Shown: positions 54,896 through 62,820 of the stretch, in pieces
How the letters are laid out: each line of letters opens with the position of its first letter
Position numbering within the stretch: the first letter of the stretch is position 1
Origin: Algoriphagus terrigena DSM 22685
Lineage (GTDB): Bacteria; Bacteroidota; Bacteroidia; Cytophagales; Cyclobacteriaceae
Length of the DNA: 64,000 bases
NCBI RefSeq assembly: GCF_000429445.1
Contig: NZ_AUBW01000020.1
Coordinates: forward strand, 62,001 to 126,000
Reading direction: 5' to 3'
Translations under genes and position numbers: made by a program
Notes under the pieces: model-generated
Told to the model about the DNA's origin: nothing
Database searches by the model: none
What the model saw: only the letters and a program-made list of their open reading frames with translations

Positions 54896-54989
54896 AACAG
54901 TCCACCGTCGGCGGACGGCGGCTTTTTGGAAATGTGGGTTTATTTTGTCCCAAAATATAAAAAGTTGATCATAAATCTGCCGTGGACTG
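54896..54989. repeat. Inverted CAGTCCAC words flanking a GC-rich hairpin
   Basis: CAGTCCAC (54898-54905) reappears inverted as GTGGACTG (54982-54989), and CCGTC/GACGG forms a small stem at 54905-54918. The region lies between two divergent starts and may contain their promoters. No terminator-like T tract and no long frame are present. Confidence 0.4.
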
Positions 54990-55023
54990 TGGTCTGTCGA
55001 CTATGGCCTTCTATTTTTATCCA

Positions 55024-55854
55024 ATGAAGCAACTCAAGATCTTCGCCCAATACATTTCTTGGCTATCGATCGATGTGGCAATAGGTGCCATGGCTGGGAT
55101 GCTGTTTTTTGAGGAGCTTTTCCGGACGAGTCTGCATTGGCCAGCCTATCTGCTGTTGGGTCTGGCGGTGTGGAGTATCTATACGCTCGATCACCTATTG
55201 GATGTACGTAAGAAGGATTTGCCTTTGTCTCCCCGACGCTCCTTTCACAAAGCCAATTGGAAGCCGCTGTCAGTTGTCTTGGGGATTTCCGTTGTCTCTG
55301 GATTGACGGGGGCCTTTTGGTGGTTTGGGTGGGGGAATGAACTCCAGCTCACACTGGTCTTGGCGATGTTGATTGTAGGGAGCAAGCTATTGATCGGGAA
55401 AGTGGGGCCGGGCTGGATGAAAGAACTGTCCATTGCGGTGTTTTATGTCGTCGGAATCGTTTGGCTTCCCCTGCTTCGCTCAGCCGGCGCGGAGTTGGTG
55501 TGGCAGGCACTGATTTTTTTGCCGATCCTGATCGGGATTGCCTTTTTGAATCTGCTGATGCTGTCTTTTCTGGATCAGGATGAGGATCAGCAAGTCGGTT
55601 TTTTCTCCGCCGCTTGGACTTTGCGTCCCGAGTTGCTGATCCTGTGGATCCGTAGGCTGGCTTTTGCCCTGATCTTCGTTTCGCTTGCCGCTTTTATCCT
55701 GCTGCCGTCATTCTATCGATCTTTCGCCTGCATCATGTTGATGATGTCGCTGATTCACTACCTGATTTTTTTTCATAAAGATCTCAGTCCCGAGCAAAAA
55801 CGCATGCGCATGGAAGCAAGCTTTATGTTCCCTTTTTTATTGCTTTTTCTCTGA
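55024..55854 (+). CDS. UbiA-like multi-helix membrane protein
   Basis: A 276-residue protein with about eight hydrophobic helices. The segment YTLDHLLDV holds a DxxxD pair (Asp56, Asp60), and LSFLDQDEDQQ lies where a second acidic motif would be expected, which resembles the UbiA prenyltransferase plan. The sequence is otherwise diverged and I would not assign a substrate. The ATG at 55024 is chosen because the upstream open part has no membrane-protein character. It converges with the acyl-CoA dehydrogenase gene, with only 2 bp between stops. Confidence 0.65.
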   Translation: MKQLKIFAQYISWLSIDVAIGAMAGMLFFEELFRTSLHWPAYLLLGLAVWSIYTLDHLLDVRKKDLPLSPRRSFHKANWKPLSVVLGISVVSGLTGAFWWFGWGNELQLTLVLAMLIVGSKLLIGKVGPGWMKELSIAVFYVVGIVWLPLLRSAGAELVWQALIFLPILIGIAFLNLLMLSFLDQDEDQQVGFFSAAWTLRPELLILWIRRLAFALIFVSLAAFILLPSFYRSFACIMLMMSLIHYLIFFHKDLSPEQKRMRMEASFMFPFLLLFL

Positions 55855-55856
55855 AA

Positions 55857-57215
55857 TCAGACGAAGGCGCTATGCCCCGTGATCGCCCGACCCACGATCA
55901 ATGAATTGATCTCCTTCGTTCCTTCGTAGCTATAGACAGCCTCCGCGTCGGCGACAAATCTCGCAATGTCATGCTGGAGCAAGATCCCATTCCCACCAAA
56001 GAGCGCTCGGGAGTTATCCACAATTGACCGCATCCGCAGCGTACAAAATACCTTGGCGAGCGATGCATGTTCGTCGAGAAGTTCGTCGGCGTCCTGCATC
56101 TGCGAAAGCCGGAAAACCATCGTCTGCATCGCCGTCAGATCGCCGAGCATCGTGACCAACAGGTCCTGGACCAGCTGGAAGGACGCAATCGGCCGACCAA
56201 ACTGCTTCCGTTCATTCGTATAGACCAAAGCCAATTCGTAGGCTCCTCTCGCACATCCCACTGCCTGCCAAGCCACTCCCGCCCGGGTCATGCGAAGAAC
56301 TTTTGCCGTATCTCGGAATGAGTTCGCCTCCTGCAATCGGTCTGACTCCGGAACCTCGCAATTGGTTAAAGTGATCAGGGCGTTTTGCACCGTTCGCAGC
56401 GCCATCTTGTCTTCCAGCTTTTCGGCTTTAAAGCCAGGATTGCCTTTGCGCACGATGAATCCTTTGACCTGCTGATCTTCCAGATCTCTCGCCCAGATCA
56501 CCGTCATGTCAGAGAAGGTCGCATTGCCGATCCACTTCTTTTGGCCGTTGATCACCCAAGCGTCACCTTCCCGTTTGCAGGTCGTGGTTAATCCACCGGC
56601 CACTCCGGAGCCGACTTCCGGTTCGGTCAGGCCAAAAGCTCCTATTTTTTCAAGTTTCTGCATCGAAGGAAGCCATTCCTGCTTTTGGGCTTCGGAGCCA
56701 CAGAGGTAGATGGAGCCCATCGCTAAACCGCTTTGGACGCCGAAGAAAGTCGAGATGGAGGTGTCTACCCGCGCCATCTCCATGGCAATGAAACCTTCCA
56801 AAAGCGCCGAATGTCCCGGACATCCATAACCCTGGTAAGTCAGTCCGGCTATGTTGAGTTCGGCCATCTTGGGGATGATCTGCATGGGGAATTCGCCCCG
56901 GTTCCAATAATCATTGGCGATGGGCTTGATCTCACTCATCATAAAATCCCGGACTTTGAGCTGGATTTCGCGCTCTTGAGGATTGAGAGTTTTTCCGAGT
57001 TCATAAAAATCGCCGTTCACAGGGGGGATTACCTTTGGTTTGCCACTTCCTTTGAGCATGCCCATCATCTTGCTGAGATCTTCTTCGCTCATCTTGGACA
57101 CCAGACCAACCATCTTTGGGAGGTCGACTTTCTGCGAAAGTTTGGAGATTTGATCCAGATCGACACTGCTGAGCAATTGGCGGATTCCGGATATTTTTTT
57201 CAGAAGATCTTTCAT
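55857..57215 (-). CDS. Acyl-CoA dehydrogenase
   Basis: A 452-residue FAD enzyme of the glutaryl-CoA dehydrogenase / acyl-CoA oxidase 4-like branch. It has the FAD-binding FGLTEPEVGSGVAGGLTTTCKREGD, the substrate region KKWIGNATFSD, and the C-terminal YSYEGTKEINSLIVGRAITG, where Glu431 is the expected catalytic base. About 65 extra N-terminal residues with helical character (LSQKVDLPKMVGLVSKMSEEDLSKMMGML) precede the usual start. Its leader carries a repeat shared with the rluA-like gene. Confidence 0.9.
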   Translation of the reverse strand: MKDLLKKISGIRQLLSSVDLDQISKLSQKVDLPKMVGLVSKMSEEDLSKMMGMLKGSGKPKVIPPVNGDFYELGKTLNPQEREIQLKVRDFMMSEIKPIANDYWNRGEFPMQIIPKMAELNIAGLTYQGYGCPGHSALLEGFIAMEMARVDTSISTFFGVQSGLAMGSIYLCGSEAQKQEWLPSMQKLEKIGAFGLTEPEVGSGVAGGLTTTCKREGDAWVINGQKKWIGNATFSDMTVIWARDLEDQQVKGFIVRKGNPGFKAEKLEDKMALRTVQNALITLTNCEVPESDRLQEANSFRDTAKVLRMTRAGVAWQAVGCARGAYELALVYTNERKQFGRPIASFQLVQDLLVTMLGDLTAMQTMVFRLSQMQDADELLDEHASLAKVFCTLRMRSIVDNSRALFGGNGILLQHDIARFVADAEAVYSYEGTKEINSLIVGRAITGHSAFV

Positions 57216-57309
57216 GTGTTTGTAATTTGTCTTTCAATGGCCACATGAAATCTCGAATTGCTGAAAATTACGCCTTTGTCAGGCACAGAGACAATGCTCG
57301 ATTTCATAA
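57216..57309 (-). repeat. Leader repeat copy 2, upstream of acyl-CoA dehydrogenase
   Basis: On the minus strand it begins TTATGAAATCGAGCATT (57309-57293) and contains ATGTGGCC (57246-57239), 24 nt from the gene start as in copy 1 at 18102-18217. A 31-codon frame from 57307 to 57212 overlaps the dehydrogenase start as ATGA. Between the two blocks the copies differ in length, but both keep CGAGATT. Confidence 0.65.
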
Positions 57310-57348
57310 AAAGTGGTTTTGGGTTTTTGTTATCCTCAATTTTAACTG

Positions 57349-57957
57349 ATGTCAGACGCATATGGTTTTCTCGCGCCGATTTACCAGCCGCTTTCCACTC
57401 TGGTTTTTGGGGGGGATTTAGTCGCGGCTAACTCGGTTTTTTCGGCTTTGGCTGCGGGGAAGATATCCCTGATTATCGGTGGTGGCGATGCGGTGGCCTA
57501 CAGCGACTGGGACGAAAGCTTTTCCGGAGAATATTGGGATACGTCACTCAAGATGACAGAATTAGCCAAGCATAATCTGGAGAGAAGCAAGGTCAGAGTG
57601 AACTGTGGAAGCTGGCCTGGGGTCGGGAAATTTGATGTAATTTTGTTGCCCTTTGTCTTGGATACGCTGCCTGGTCGGGAGATTGAAAAATTAATTGGTC
57701 AGATCGCTGATTCGCTAAATCCTGGAGGGAAGGTGATTCTTTCGGATTTCTTTTCGCCAAAGACTTTTCCCCAACGTGTACTGCAAGGGCTGATGATTAC
57801 CGGATTTCGCGTTTTTGCGGAGCATCTCCGAACCGATTTGCCTGACTTCGAGCGTTTTTTTGAGGGGAAGAGCTGGAGACTCTTGGAGGAGCAAACTTGG
57901 AGAAAAGGTTGGATTCGCGCTCGGGTTTACGGGCGAATGGACGATTCAGCGTACTGA
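57349..57957 (+). CDS. Class I SAM methyltransferase-like protein
   Basis: A 202-residue protein with a Rossmann-like layout: SLIIGGGDAVAYS at motif I (about residues 35-47), KFDVILLPFVLDTLPG at motif IV, and ADSLNPGGKVILSDFF, which is characteristic of UbiE-type methyltransferases. Motif I is not the classical GxGxG, so activity is likely but not certain. Substrate unknown. It ends 12 bp inside the convergent AraC-type gene. Confidence 0.7.
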   Translation: MSDAYGFLAPIYQPLSTLVFGGDLVAANSVFSALAAGKISLIIGGGDAVAYSDWDESFSGEYWDTSLKMTELAKHNLERSKVRVNCGSWPGVGKFDVILLPFVLDTLPGREIEKLIGQIADSLNPGGKVILSDFFSPKTFPQRVLQGLMITGFRVFAEHLRTDLPDFERFFEGKSWRLLEEQTWRKGWIRARVYGRMDDSAY

Positions 57958-58824
57958 TTTTCTGAACCGCTCCGGTGTGGTGGCGATTTTCTTCCGAAAA
58001 AGCCGGGTAAAATAAGAAGGGTCGTCAAATCCCAGCTGAGCGGCAATTTCCGCGACGGTGGCGTCGGAATAGGTGAGCAAGCGCTGGGATTCCAAGATGA
58101 CCCGGTCGAGCAAGAGCTCCGAGATGGTTTTTCCTACCGAGGTTTTGGTCAGGCGGTTGAGCTGCTTTAGGCTTAGGCTGAGTTGATCGGCATAGAAGGA
58201 GGCGTGACGGTTAGTCCGAAAATGAGCTTCGATCGCTGCTTCGAGCAGTTTAAACCGATCCTCAGTCGGCAACATCCCTTGCCCCAATCCATGGGTAGCT
58301 TGATAGATTCGTCCGAGTTTTACCAATAGAATCTCGGTATAGCTCCGTAGCACTTCCTTTTTCGACTGGCCGGAGCTTTCGGTTTCTTTTTCTATTTCGG
58401 AGAAATAAAAGTCGATTTCACGGCTTTGGTCAGATTGCAGATTCAACAAGGAAGGATGGCTAGAAGAAGCGAAAAACGGAAAGGAAGCGAGATTTTTCGC
58501 AGGAAATCCAAAGCTGTAAAACTGCGTGCTGAAAAATAAAATGTGACCTTCTGAATCCGCCGAGAGCCGCCAGGAGTGAACCTGTCCCGGATGGAGAAAA
58601 AAGACAGTTCCGGGAGCCACTATGTATTCTTTGAAATCAATCGAGTGAGTACCCGATCCCGCGGTGATAAGGAGGACAATGTAAAAATCGTGCTTGTGAG
58701 GCTTCTGGATAAACTTATGCTTTTCCAGATGATGGGCAAATTTGGAATAATAGAACGTAGCCGAGTCGAATCGCTCAGGTTCAAAATCCGGGATTTGATA
58801 GACGGGCAGGCTTTCCTTGGTCAT
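57946..58824 (-). CDS. AraC-family transcriptional regulator
   Basis: A 292-residue regulator. The N-terminal cupin-like sensor (about residues 35-125) has KPHKHDFYIVLLITAGSGTHSIDF and FFLHPGQVHSW. The C-terminal double helix-turn-helix (about 195-290) has YADQLSLSLKQLNRLTK and VAEIAAQLGFDDPSYFTRLFRKKIATTPERFR. Target and ligand are unknown. The ATG at 58824 is preferred; an upstream start at 58923 would overlap the DUF983 gene. Confidence 0.88.
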   Translation of the reverse strand: MTKESLPVYQIPDFEPERFDSATFYYSKFAHHLEKHKFIQKPHKHDFYIVLLITAGSGTHSIDFKEYIVAPGTVFFLHPGQVHSWRLSADSEGHILFFSTQFYSFGFPAKNLASFPFFASSSHPSLLNLQSDQSREIDFYFSEIEKETESSGQSKKEVLRSYTEILLVKLGRIYQATHGLGQGMLPTEDRFKLLEAAIEAHFRTNRHASFYADQLSLSLKQLNRLTKTSVGKTISELLLDRVILESQRLLTYSDATVAEIAAQLGFDDPSYFTRLFRKKIATTPERFRKSVR

Positions 58825-58882
58825 GGCCCAAAGTGGCCAATTCTGAAAAAAAATGCAACTCGTAGAAGCGAGGCGACCTTTT

Positions 58883-59275
58883 TTAAGTGAGATTTTGTGT
58901 AGCCGCTTTTTGGAAAGGGACAAAGATTGCGATCCAGATCGACCGACTCAGACGAAAGGTGAGCGGAAGGAAGACGATCACCGTCAATCCCATCAAAATC
59001 AACACGGTGCTCAGGCTATAATCTTCGACCAAGAGTGCCAATAACATCCAGACAGCGATGAAAAATGCGGTATTTAATCCGTAGCTGACGAACATGGCGC
59101 CAAAATAGAAACCGGGTTCCGGTTCAAAGCTTTGTCCGCAGCCCGCGCAGTGGGTATTCATCTGGTGGAACTTCAGGGGATTCAGCAAAGTCCCTTTTGG
59201 GAACATGCTGCTTTTTCGGCATTTTGGACACTTGCAGGTCAATACACTGGACAGAAGAGAGGGGGTGCTTTCCAT
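58883..59275 (-). CDS. DUF983 membrane protein with cysteine pairs
   Basis: A 130-residue protein. An N-terminal zinc-ribbon-like head with CKCPKC and CAGC pairs (about residues 14-45) is followed by the family phrase FEPEPGFYFGAMFVSYGLN and two membrane helices (about 55-105). DUF983 proteins are common in Bacteroidota and alpha-proteobacteria; the function is not established. It lies between the ceramidase-like gene and the AraC regulator on the same strand. Confidence 0.86.
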   Translation of the reverse strand: MESTPSLLSSVLTCKCPKCRKSSMFPKGTLLNPLKFHQMNTHCAGCGQSFEPEPGFYFGAMFVSYGLNTAFFIAVWMLLALLVEDYSLSTVLILMGLTVIVFLPLTFRLSRSIWIAIFVPFQKAATQNLT

Positions 59276-59365
59276 AGGTCTGGACTTTGTGCGAAATTAC
59301 TATTTCGGCCGCTGGCGTCTTAGGACTCAACTGACTTTCAACAGGACAAATCTGACCCGATCCGG

Positions 59366-60730
59366 TTAGTTCGCCTTTTCGATCGTATGCCTGATCAGGT
59401 TGTCGAAGTAGGTGCCGTTTCCGGGACCAAACCAGTTCATCTCGCGGACTTCATGGAAGTGTTCGTCATAGAGTTCGTCCGGCGTGATGTAGCCGATATA
59501 GCCTCCGTTGAAGGTTGTTACGATCAGTTGGAGGTTATGTTGTTTGGCCAGGCGTTCCCATTCCTCGTAGAAAACCCCGGAAAGTTCGCCGCTAGAGGCG
59601 ATCATCAGCAGATTCCCAATCTGGGTGATGTCGAGGTGCGGATTGGTTTCTCCTAATAAATAGTTGAACAGCCAAGGGCGGATTCTCAGGTCGTCGGAGA
59701 TCCTGAGGTGTGGCTCGCGCAGGCTCATTTCAAGACGGGAATAAGCGATTCTTGGATTTTTTAACGTTGCAAATTGGCTCATCCTGAGCCAAATGGCAGA
59801 GTCTAGGCTGGCGGAGTATTCCAGGATTTTTTCCGGTGTATTTCCGGGGGCAAGCGGACGATGACTGCCGACTGTGCCTGCGGCAAAAAGTGCGAAATCA
59901 TATTCTCTGGCTTCCAAAGCTCGGTTCAGATACTTGGGATAATCGCCCGACAGACCCATAAATTTCGAATTCAGCGAAGTCGCATGAGCGGAATAGGTGT
60001 AGAAAGTAGCCTTTTTCCCGTCTTTTTTAGTGAAGATAAGCTGTCGGACAAATGGGTCAATCGGGCCATTCTGGATGAAGCGATTTGCGACGTACTTGCC
60101 CGCATCCACTTTGCGAAAGGTCAGAGAAACCGTGTCCTGAGAAGAAATAGCGGTTTGGAGTGCGGAAATACTTTCACCCACGAGAAGGTCGACGATGGAT
60201 TGATCAAAGCCTCCGAAAGCCATCTCGCCCAAAGGTCCGGGCATGTAGCCTCCCATACCAGAATGGGTATGTGTGCCTGTGAATATCAGTTGGTCGGGGG
60301 TGATTCCGGCGTCAGCAATTCCCTTTTCGACCGCCTTGGCAAGAGCTGGATGGACGATCAGCAGTTCAAAATTCAGCCAGGCGATCCGCGTCTTTCCGTT
60401 TGTGAGTGTGATGGCTTTGACATAGCTGCTGTCCTGGACAAACTCGTAAAGACCGCGTGGTTTATAGCCAACCAACTCGACGGGATGATCGGGCGTGACG
60501 TTTGCTATACCCCAGCCAGCCAGCCAAAAATCCCCTTCAGAACCCTGCCAGGGTGTGTTTTCTAATCTTTCGAAAGTCTCTCTATAAAAATCCTGCGTCT
60601 CGATCGGACTTCGGTCGACCCGGGTGATGAGCACGAGTGCGATCAGCGCTAAAACAAGAAAAGCCCCCAAGGTGATCTGGAGGGCTTTTTTAAGGCTTTT
60701 GGATAAGAATGACCGGCTAGCTTTTTCCAT
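59366..60730 (-). CDS. Membrane-anchored neutral ceramidase-like hydrolase
   Basis: A 454-residue protein. One N-terminal membrane helix (about residues 17-38) anchors an extracytoplasmic domain related to the N-terminal catalytic part of neutral/alkaline ceramidases. It has GWGIANVTPDHPVELVGY, the metal-site motif FTGTHTHSGMGGYMPG, YSAHATSLNSKFMGLSGDYP and FAAGTVGSHRP. It lacks the C-terminal Ig-like domain of full-length enzymes. It could cleave N-acyl sphingoid lipids or another amide/ester; the substrate is inferred. Confidence 0.8.
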   Translation of the reverse strand: MEKASRSFLSKSLKKALQITLGAFLVLALIALVLITRVDRSPIETQDFYRETFERLENTPWQGSEGDFWLAGWGIANVTPDHPVELVGYKPRGLYEFVQDSSYVKAITLTNGKTRIAWLNFELLIVHPALAKAVEKGIADAGITPDQLIFTGTHTHSGMGGYMPGPLGEMAFGGFDQSIVDLLVGESISALQTAISSQDTVSLTFRKVDAGKYVANRFIQNGPIDPFVRQLIFTKKDGKKATFYTYSAHATSLNSKFMGLSGDYPKYLNRALEAREYDFALFAAGTVGSHRPLAPGNTPEKILEYSASLDSAIWLRMSQFATLKNPRIAYSRLEMSLREPHLRISDDLRIRPWLFNYLLGETNPHLDITQIGNLLMIASSGELSGVFYEEWERLAKQHNLQLIVTTFNGGYIGYITPDELYDEHFHEVREMNWFGPGNGTYFDNLIRHTIEKAN

Positions 60731-60769
60731 TAATTAATATCAATTGCAAAGGCTCAATAAGCAAATCTC

Positions 60770-61933
60770 TCAATATTCGAACGTCCCGTGAGGGCTTTGG
60801 ATCGTTACTTTTTTGCCTTCATTCGGCTCTACGCGGCCGATGATTTGGGCTTCGACTCCATAGGACTCGGCGATATCGATGATCTCCTCGGCATAGCGCT
60901 CGTCGAGGTAGATTTCCATCCGGTGGCCCATGTTGAAGACCTTATACATTTCCTTCCAGTCAGTACCGCTTTCCTCCTGAATGATTCTGAACAAAGGCGG
61001 CGTTTCGAAGAGATTGTCCTTGATCACATGGACGTTGTCTACGAAATGGAGCACTTTGGTCTGCGCCCCGCCGCTGCAATGCACGAGTCCGTGAACATGC
61101 GGGCGCATATAATTGAGTACATCAACCATGATTGGCGCGTAGGTTCGGGTTGGGGATAGAACCAGTTTGCCCATATTCACCGAAGTGCCGGGAGCTGCGT
61201 CGGTCAGGTTGTATTTGCCGCTGTAAACCAAGCTTTCCGGAACGGCCGGGTCGAAGCTTTCAGGATATTTTGTTTTCAGCACTTTGTTGAAAACATCATG
61301 TCTGGCCGAAGTCAGACCGTTACTCCCCATGCCGCCGTTGTAGGCCGTTTCATAGTTGGCTTGGCCAAATGAAGAAAGGCCGACGATCACATCGCCGCCC
61401 TGAATCTTGTCGTTGGAGATGACCTCGTCACGGCGCATCCGGCAGGTCACCGTGCTGTCTACGATGATGGTCCGGACCAGATCTCCCACATCGGCAGTCT
61501 CTCCGCCAGTCAGCACGACGTTGACGCCGTTGTCACGGAGCATCTGTAGTACTTCCTCCGTTCCCTGAATGATCGCAGAGATCACTTCGCCGGGCACGAG
61601 GTTTTTGTTTCTTCCGATCGTGGAGGAAACGAGGATATTATTGATCGCACCTACGCAGAGCAGGTCGTCGGTATTCATGATGATCGCATCCTGAGCGATG
61701 CCTTTCCAGACACTCAGGTCACCGGTTTCTTTCCAGTATAGATAGGCCAAGGAAGATTTTGTGCCCGCCCCGTCAGCATGCATGATGTTGCAGAATTCCG
61801 GGTCATTGCCCAGTGTGTCTTCTACGATCTTGCAAAATGCCTGTGGAAAAAGGCCTTTGTCCAGTTTGGAAATGGCGTTGTGGACGTCTTCTTTGGATGC
61901 GGAAACTCCGCGCTGCATGTAGCGCTCGTTCAT
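60770..61933 (-). CDS. purM: Phosphoribosylformylglycinamidine cyclo-ligase (AIR synthase)
   Basis: A 387-residue PurM-superfamily enzyme closing the imidazole ring in purine synthesis. Motifs include MHADGAGTKSSLAYLYW, AQDAIIMNTDDLLCVGA, LTGGETADVGDLVRTI, GLSSFGQANYETAYNGGMGSNG, GLVHCSGGAQTKV and FNMGHRMEIY. It is longer than E. coli PurM (about 345), as usual for the Bacteroidota form. The start at 61933 (MNERYMQRGVS) is preferred over one nine codons earlier. Confidence 0.92.
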   Translation of the reverse strand: MNERYMQRGVSASKEDVHNAISKLDKGLFPQAFCKIVEDTLGNDPEFCNIMHADGAGTKSSLAYLYWKETGDLSVWKGIAQDAIIMNTDDLLCVGAINNILVSSTIGRNKNLVPGEVISAIIQGTEEVLQMLRDNGVNVVLTGGETADVGDLVRTIIVDSTVTCRMRRDEVISNDKIQGGDVIVGLSSFGQANYETAYNGGMGSNGLTSARHDVFNKVLKTKYPESFDPAVPESLVYSGKYNLTDAAPGTSVNMGKLVLSPTRTYAPIMVDVLNYMRPHVHGLVHCSGGAQTKVLHFVDNVHVIKDNLFETPPLFRIIQEESGTDWKEMYKVFNMGHRMEIYLDERYAEEIIDIAESYGVEAQIIGRVEPNEGKKVTIQSPHGTFEY

Positions 61934-61967
61934 GGCGGGGGAAAGATTTGGTTGCGGCAAAGGTAGC

Positions 61968-62009
61968 CAATTGAAAAATTGTAAGATTGAAAAATTTAAA
62001 AATTGTAAG
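61968..62009. repeat. AT-rich short repeat upstream of purM
   Basis: ATTGAAAAATTGTAAG (61970-61985) is followed at once by ATTGAAAAATT (61987-61997) and AAAAATTGTAAG (61998-62009), a degenerate duplication of one phrase. It lies in the 174-bp gap between the divergent purM and vapB starts. Confidence 0.55.
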
Positions 62010-62080
62010 GGCTAGCTGGTCGGGGTAATAGGGTGAAGTTTAAGTTCAAAAGTACTCTCTGTAAACCTTTTATTCGTCGA

Positions 62081-62109
62081 ATGTGTATATTTATGAAAAG
62101 CATACACAT
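62081..62109 (+). promoter_or_regulatory. Inverted repeat over the vapB start, probable autoregulatory operator
   Basis: ATGTGTAT (62081-62088) and ATACACAT (62102-62109) are perfect inverted repeats with centres 21 bp apart, about two helical turns. The right half overlaps the vapB ATG at 62108. Ribbon-helix-helix antitoxins typically bind such sites and repress their own operon. Confidence 0.6.
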
Positions 62110-62314
62110 GAGAACCAATATTGATATAGACGAAGACTTGATCAAGGAGGCGATGAAACTGACCGGGATCACGACCAAGAAAGCTGCTGTGGAAGAAGCA
62201 TTGAAGCAGATGGTTTCCTTAAAAAAGCAATCTCGACTTAGGGATCTAAGAGGAAAATTGAAGTGGGAAGGAAATTTGGACGAAATGCGAGAAGGTCGTG
62301 ACTTTGGTAGATAG
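62108..62314 (+). CDS. vapB: VapB-type antitoxin
   Basis: A 68-residue protein. The N-terminal ribbon MRTNIDIDEDLIKEAMKLTG and helix TTKKAAVEEALKQMV match VapB antitoxins of the DUF2191 group. The C-terminal part (LRGKLKWEGNLDEMREGRD) is the usual toxin-wrapping tail. Earlier in-frame starts exist (62093, 62081), but the ribbon begins at 62108. It overlaps vapC by 17 bp. Confidence 0.88.
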   Translation: MRTNIDIDEDLIKEAMKLTGITTKKAAVEEALKQMVSLKKQSRLRDLRGKLKWEGNLDEMREGRDFGR

Positions 62315-62690
62315 TTCCGTCTGGATTGATTACTTCAACGGGGTGGAAACGATCCAAACTGAATTTCTGAATAATGGAATTGGGCTCTCCAGTTTTGGAA
62401 TCGGAGATCTGATTTATGGAGAAGTCATGCAAGGATTTAGAGCTGATGCAGATTTCAAGATAGCGCAAGATTTTTTTGAAGATATCCCGGTTCTTCTATT
62501 AATAGATAAAGAGCTGGCTCTAAGATCCGCTCAGAATTATCGATTTCTCAGGAAAAAAGGAATTACTGTCCGTAAAACCATCGATTCCTACATTGCCACC
62601 TACTGCATTGAGAAAAACTTGACTCTCCTGCACTCCGACAGGGACTTTGAGCCGTTTGTGGCTCATTTGGGATTGAAATCGATTTTTTGA
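62298..62690 (+). CDS. vapC: VapC-type PIN-domain toxin
   Basis: A 130-residue PIN ribonuclease. The four acidic metal ligands are in place: Asp5 (LVDSSVWIDYF), Glu42 (IYGEVMQGF), Asp96 (TIDSYIATYC) and Asp114 (LLHSDRDFEPF), so it should be active. The start is GTG within the antitoxin gene, consistent with coupled, lower-level toxin translation. VapC toxins cut specific tRNAs or rRNA. Confidence 0.9.
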   Translation: MTLVDSSVWIDYFNGVETIQTEFLNNGIGLSSFGIGDLIYGEVMQGFRADADFKIAQDFFEDIPVLLLIDKELALRSAQNYRFLRKKGITVRKTIDSYIATYCIEKNLTLLHSDRDFEPFVAHLGLKSIF

Positions 62691-62770
62691 AAGCCTGGCT
62701 CTAAGTGAAAAGCGAGGATTGATCTTCTTCTTCACCTCGTAAATCGTAATTCACAAGTCCTTTTAACGGA

Positions 62771-62795
62771 GAAAGGCCCCTAAAAAAGGCCTTTC
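62771..62795. terminator. Hairpin between vapC and the M24 peptidase
   Basis: GAAAGGCC (62771-62778) pairs with GGCCTTTC (62788-62795), with a 9-nt A-rich loop. It lies between convergent genes, but neither side has a good T tract after the stem, so terminator strength is doubtful. Confidence 0.45.
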
Positions 62796-62820
62796 CCAAA
62801 GGTCAGAATAAACTTCTCTT

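Noticed and set aside
62081..62107. Longer vapB N-terminus using an upstream in-frame ATG at 62081 or 62093
   Set aside because: It would place the operator-like inverted repeat inside the gene and add residues before the conserved ribbon.
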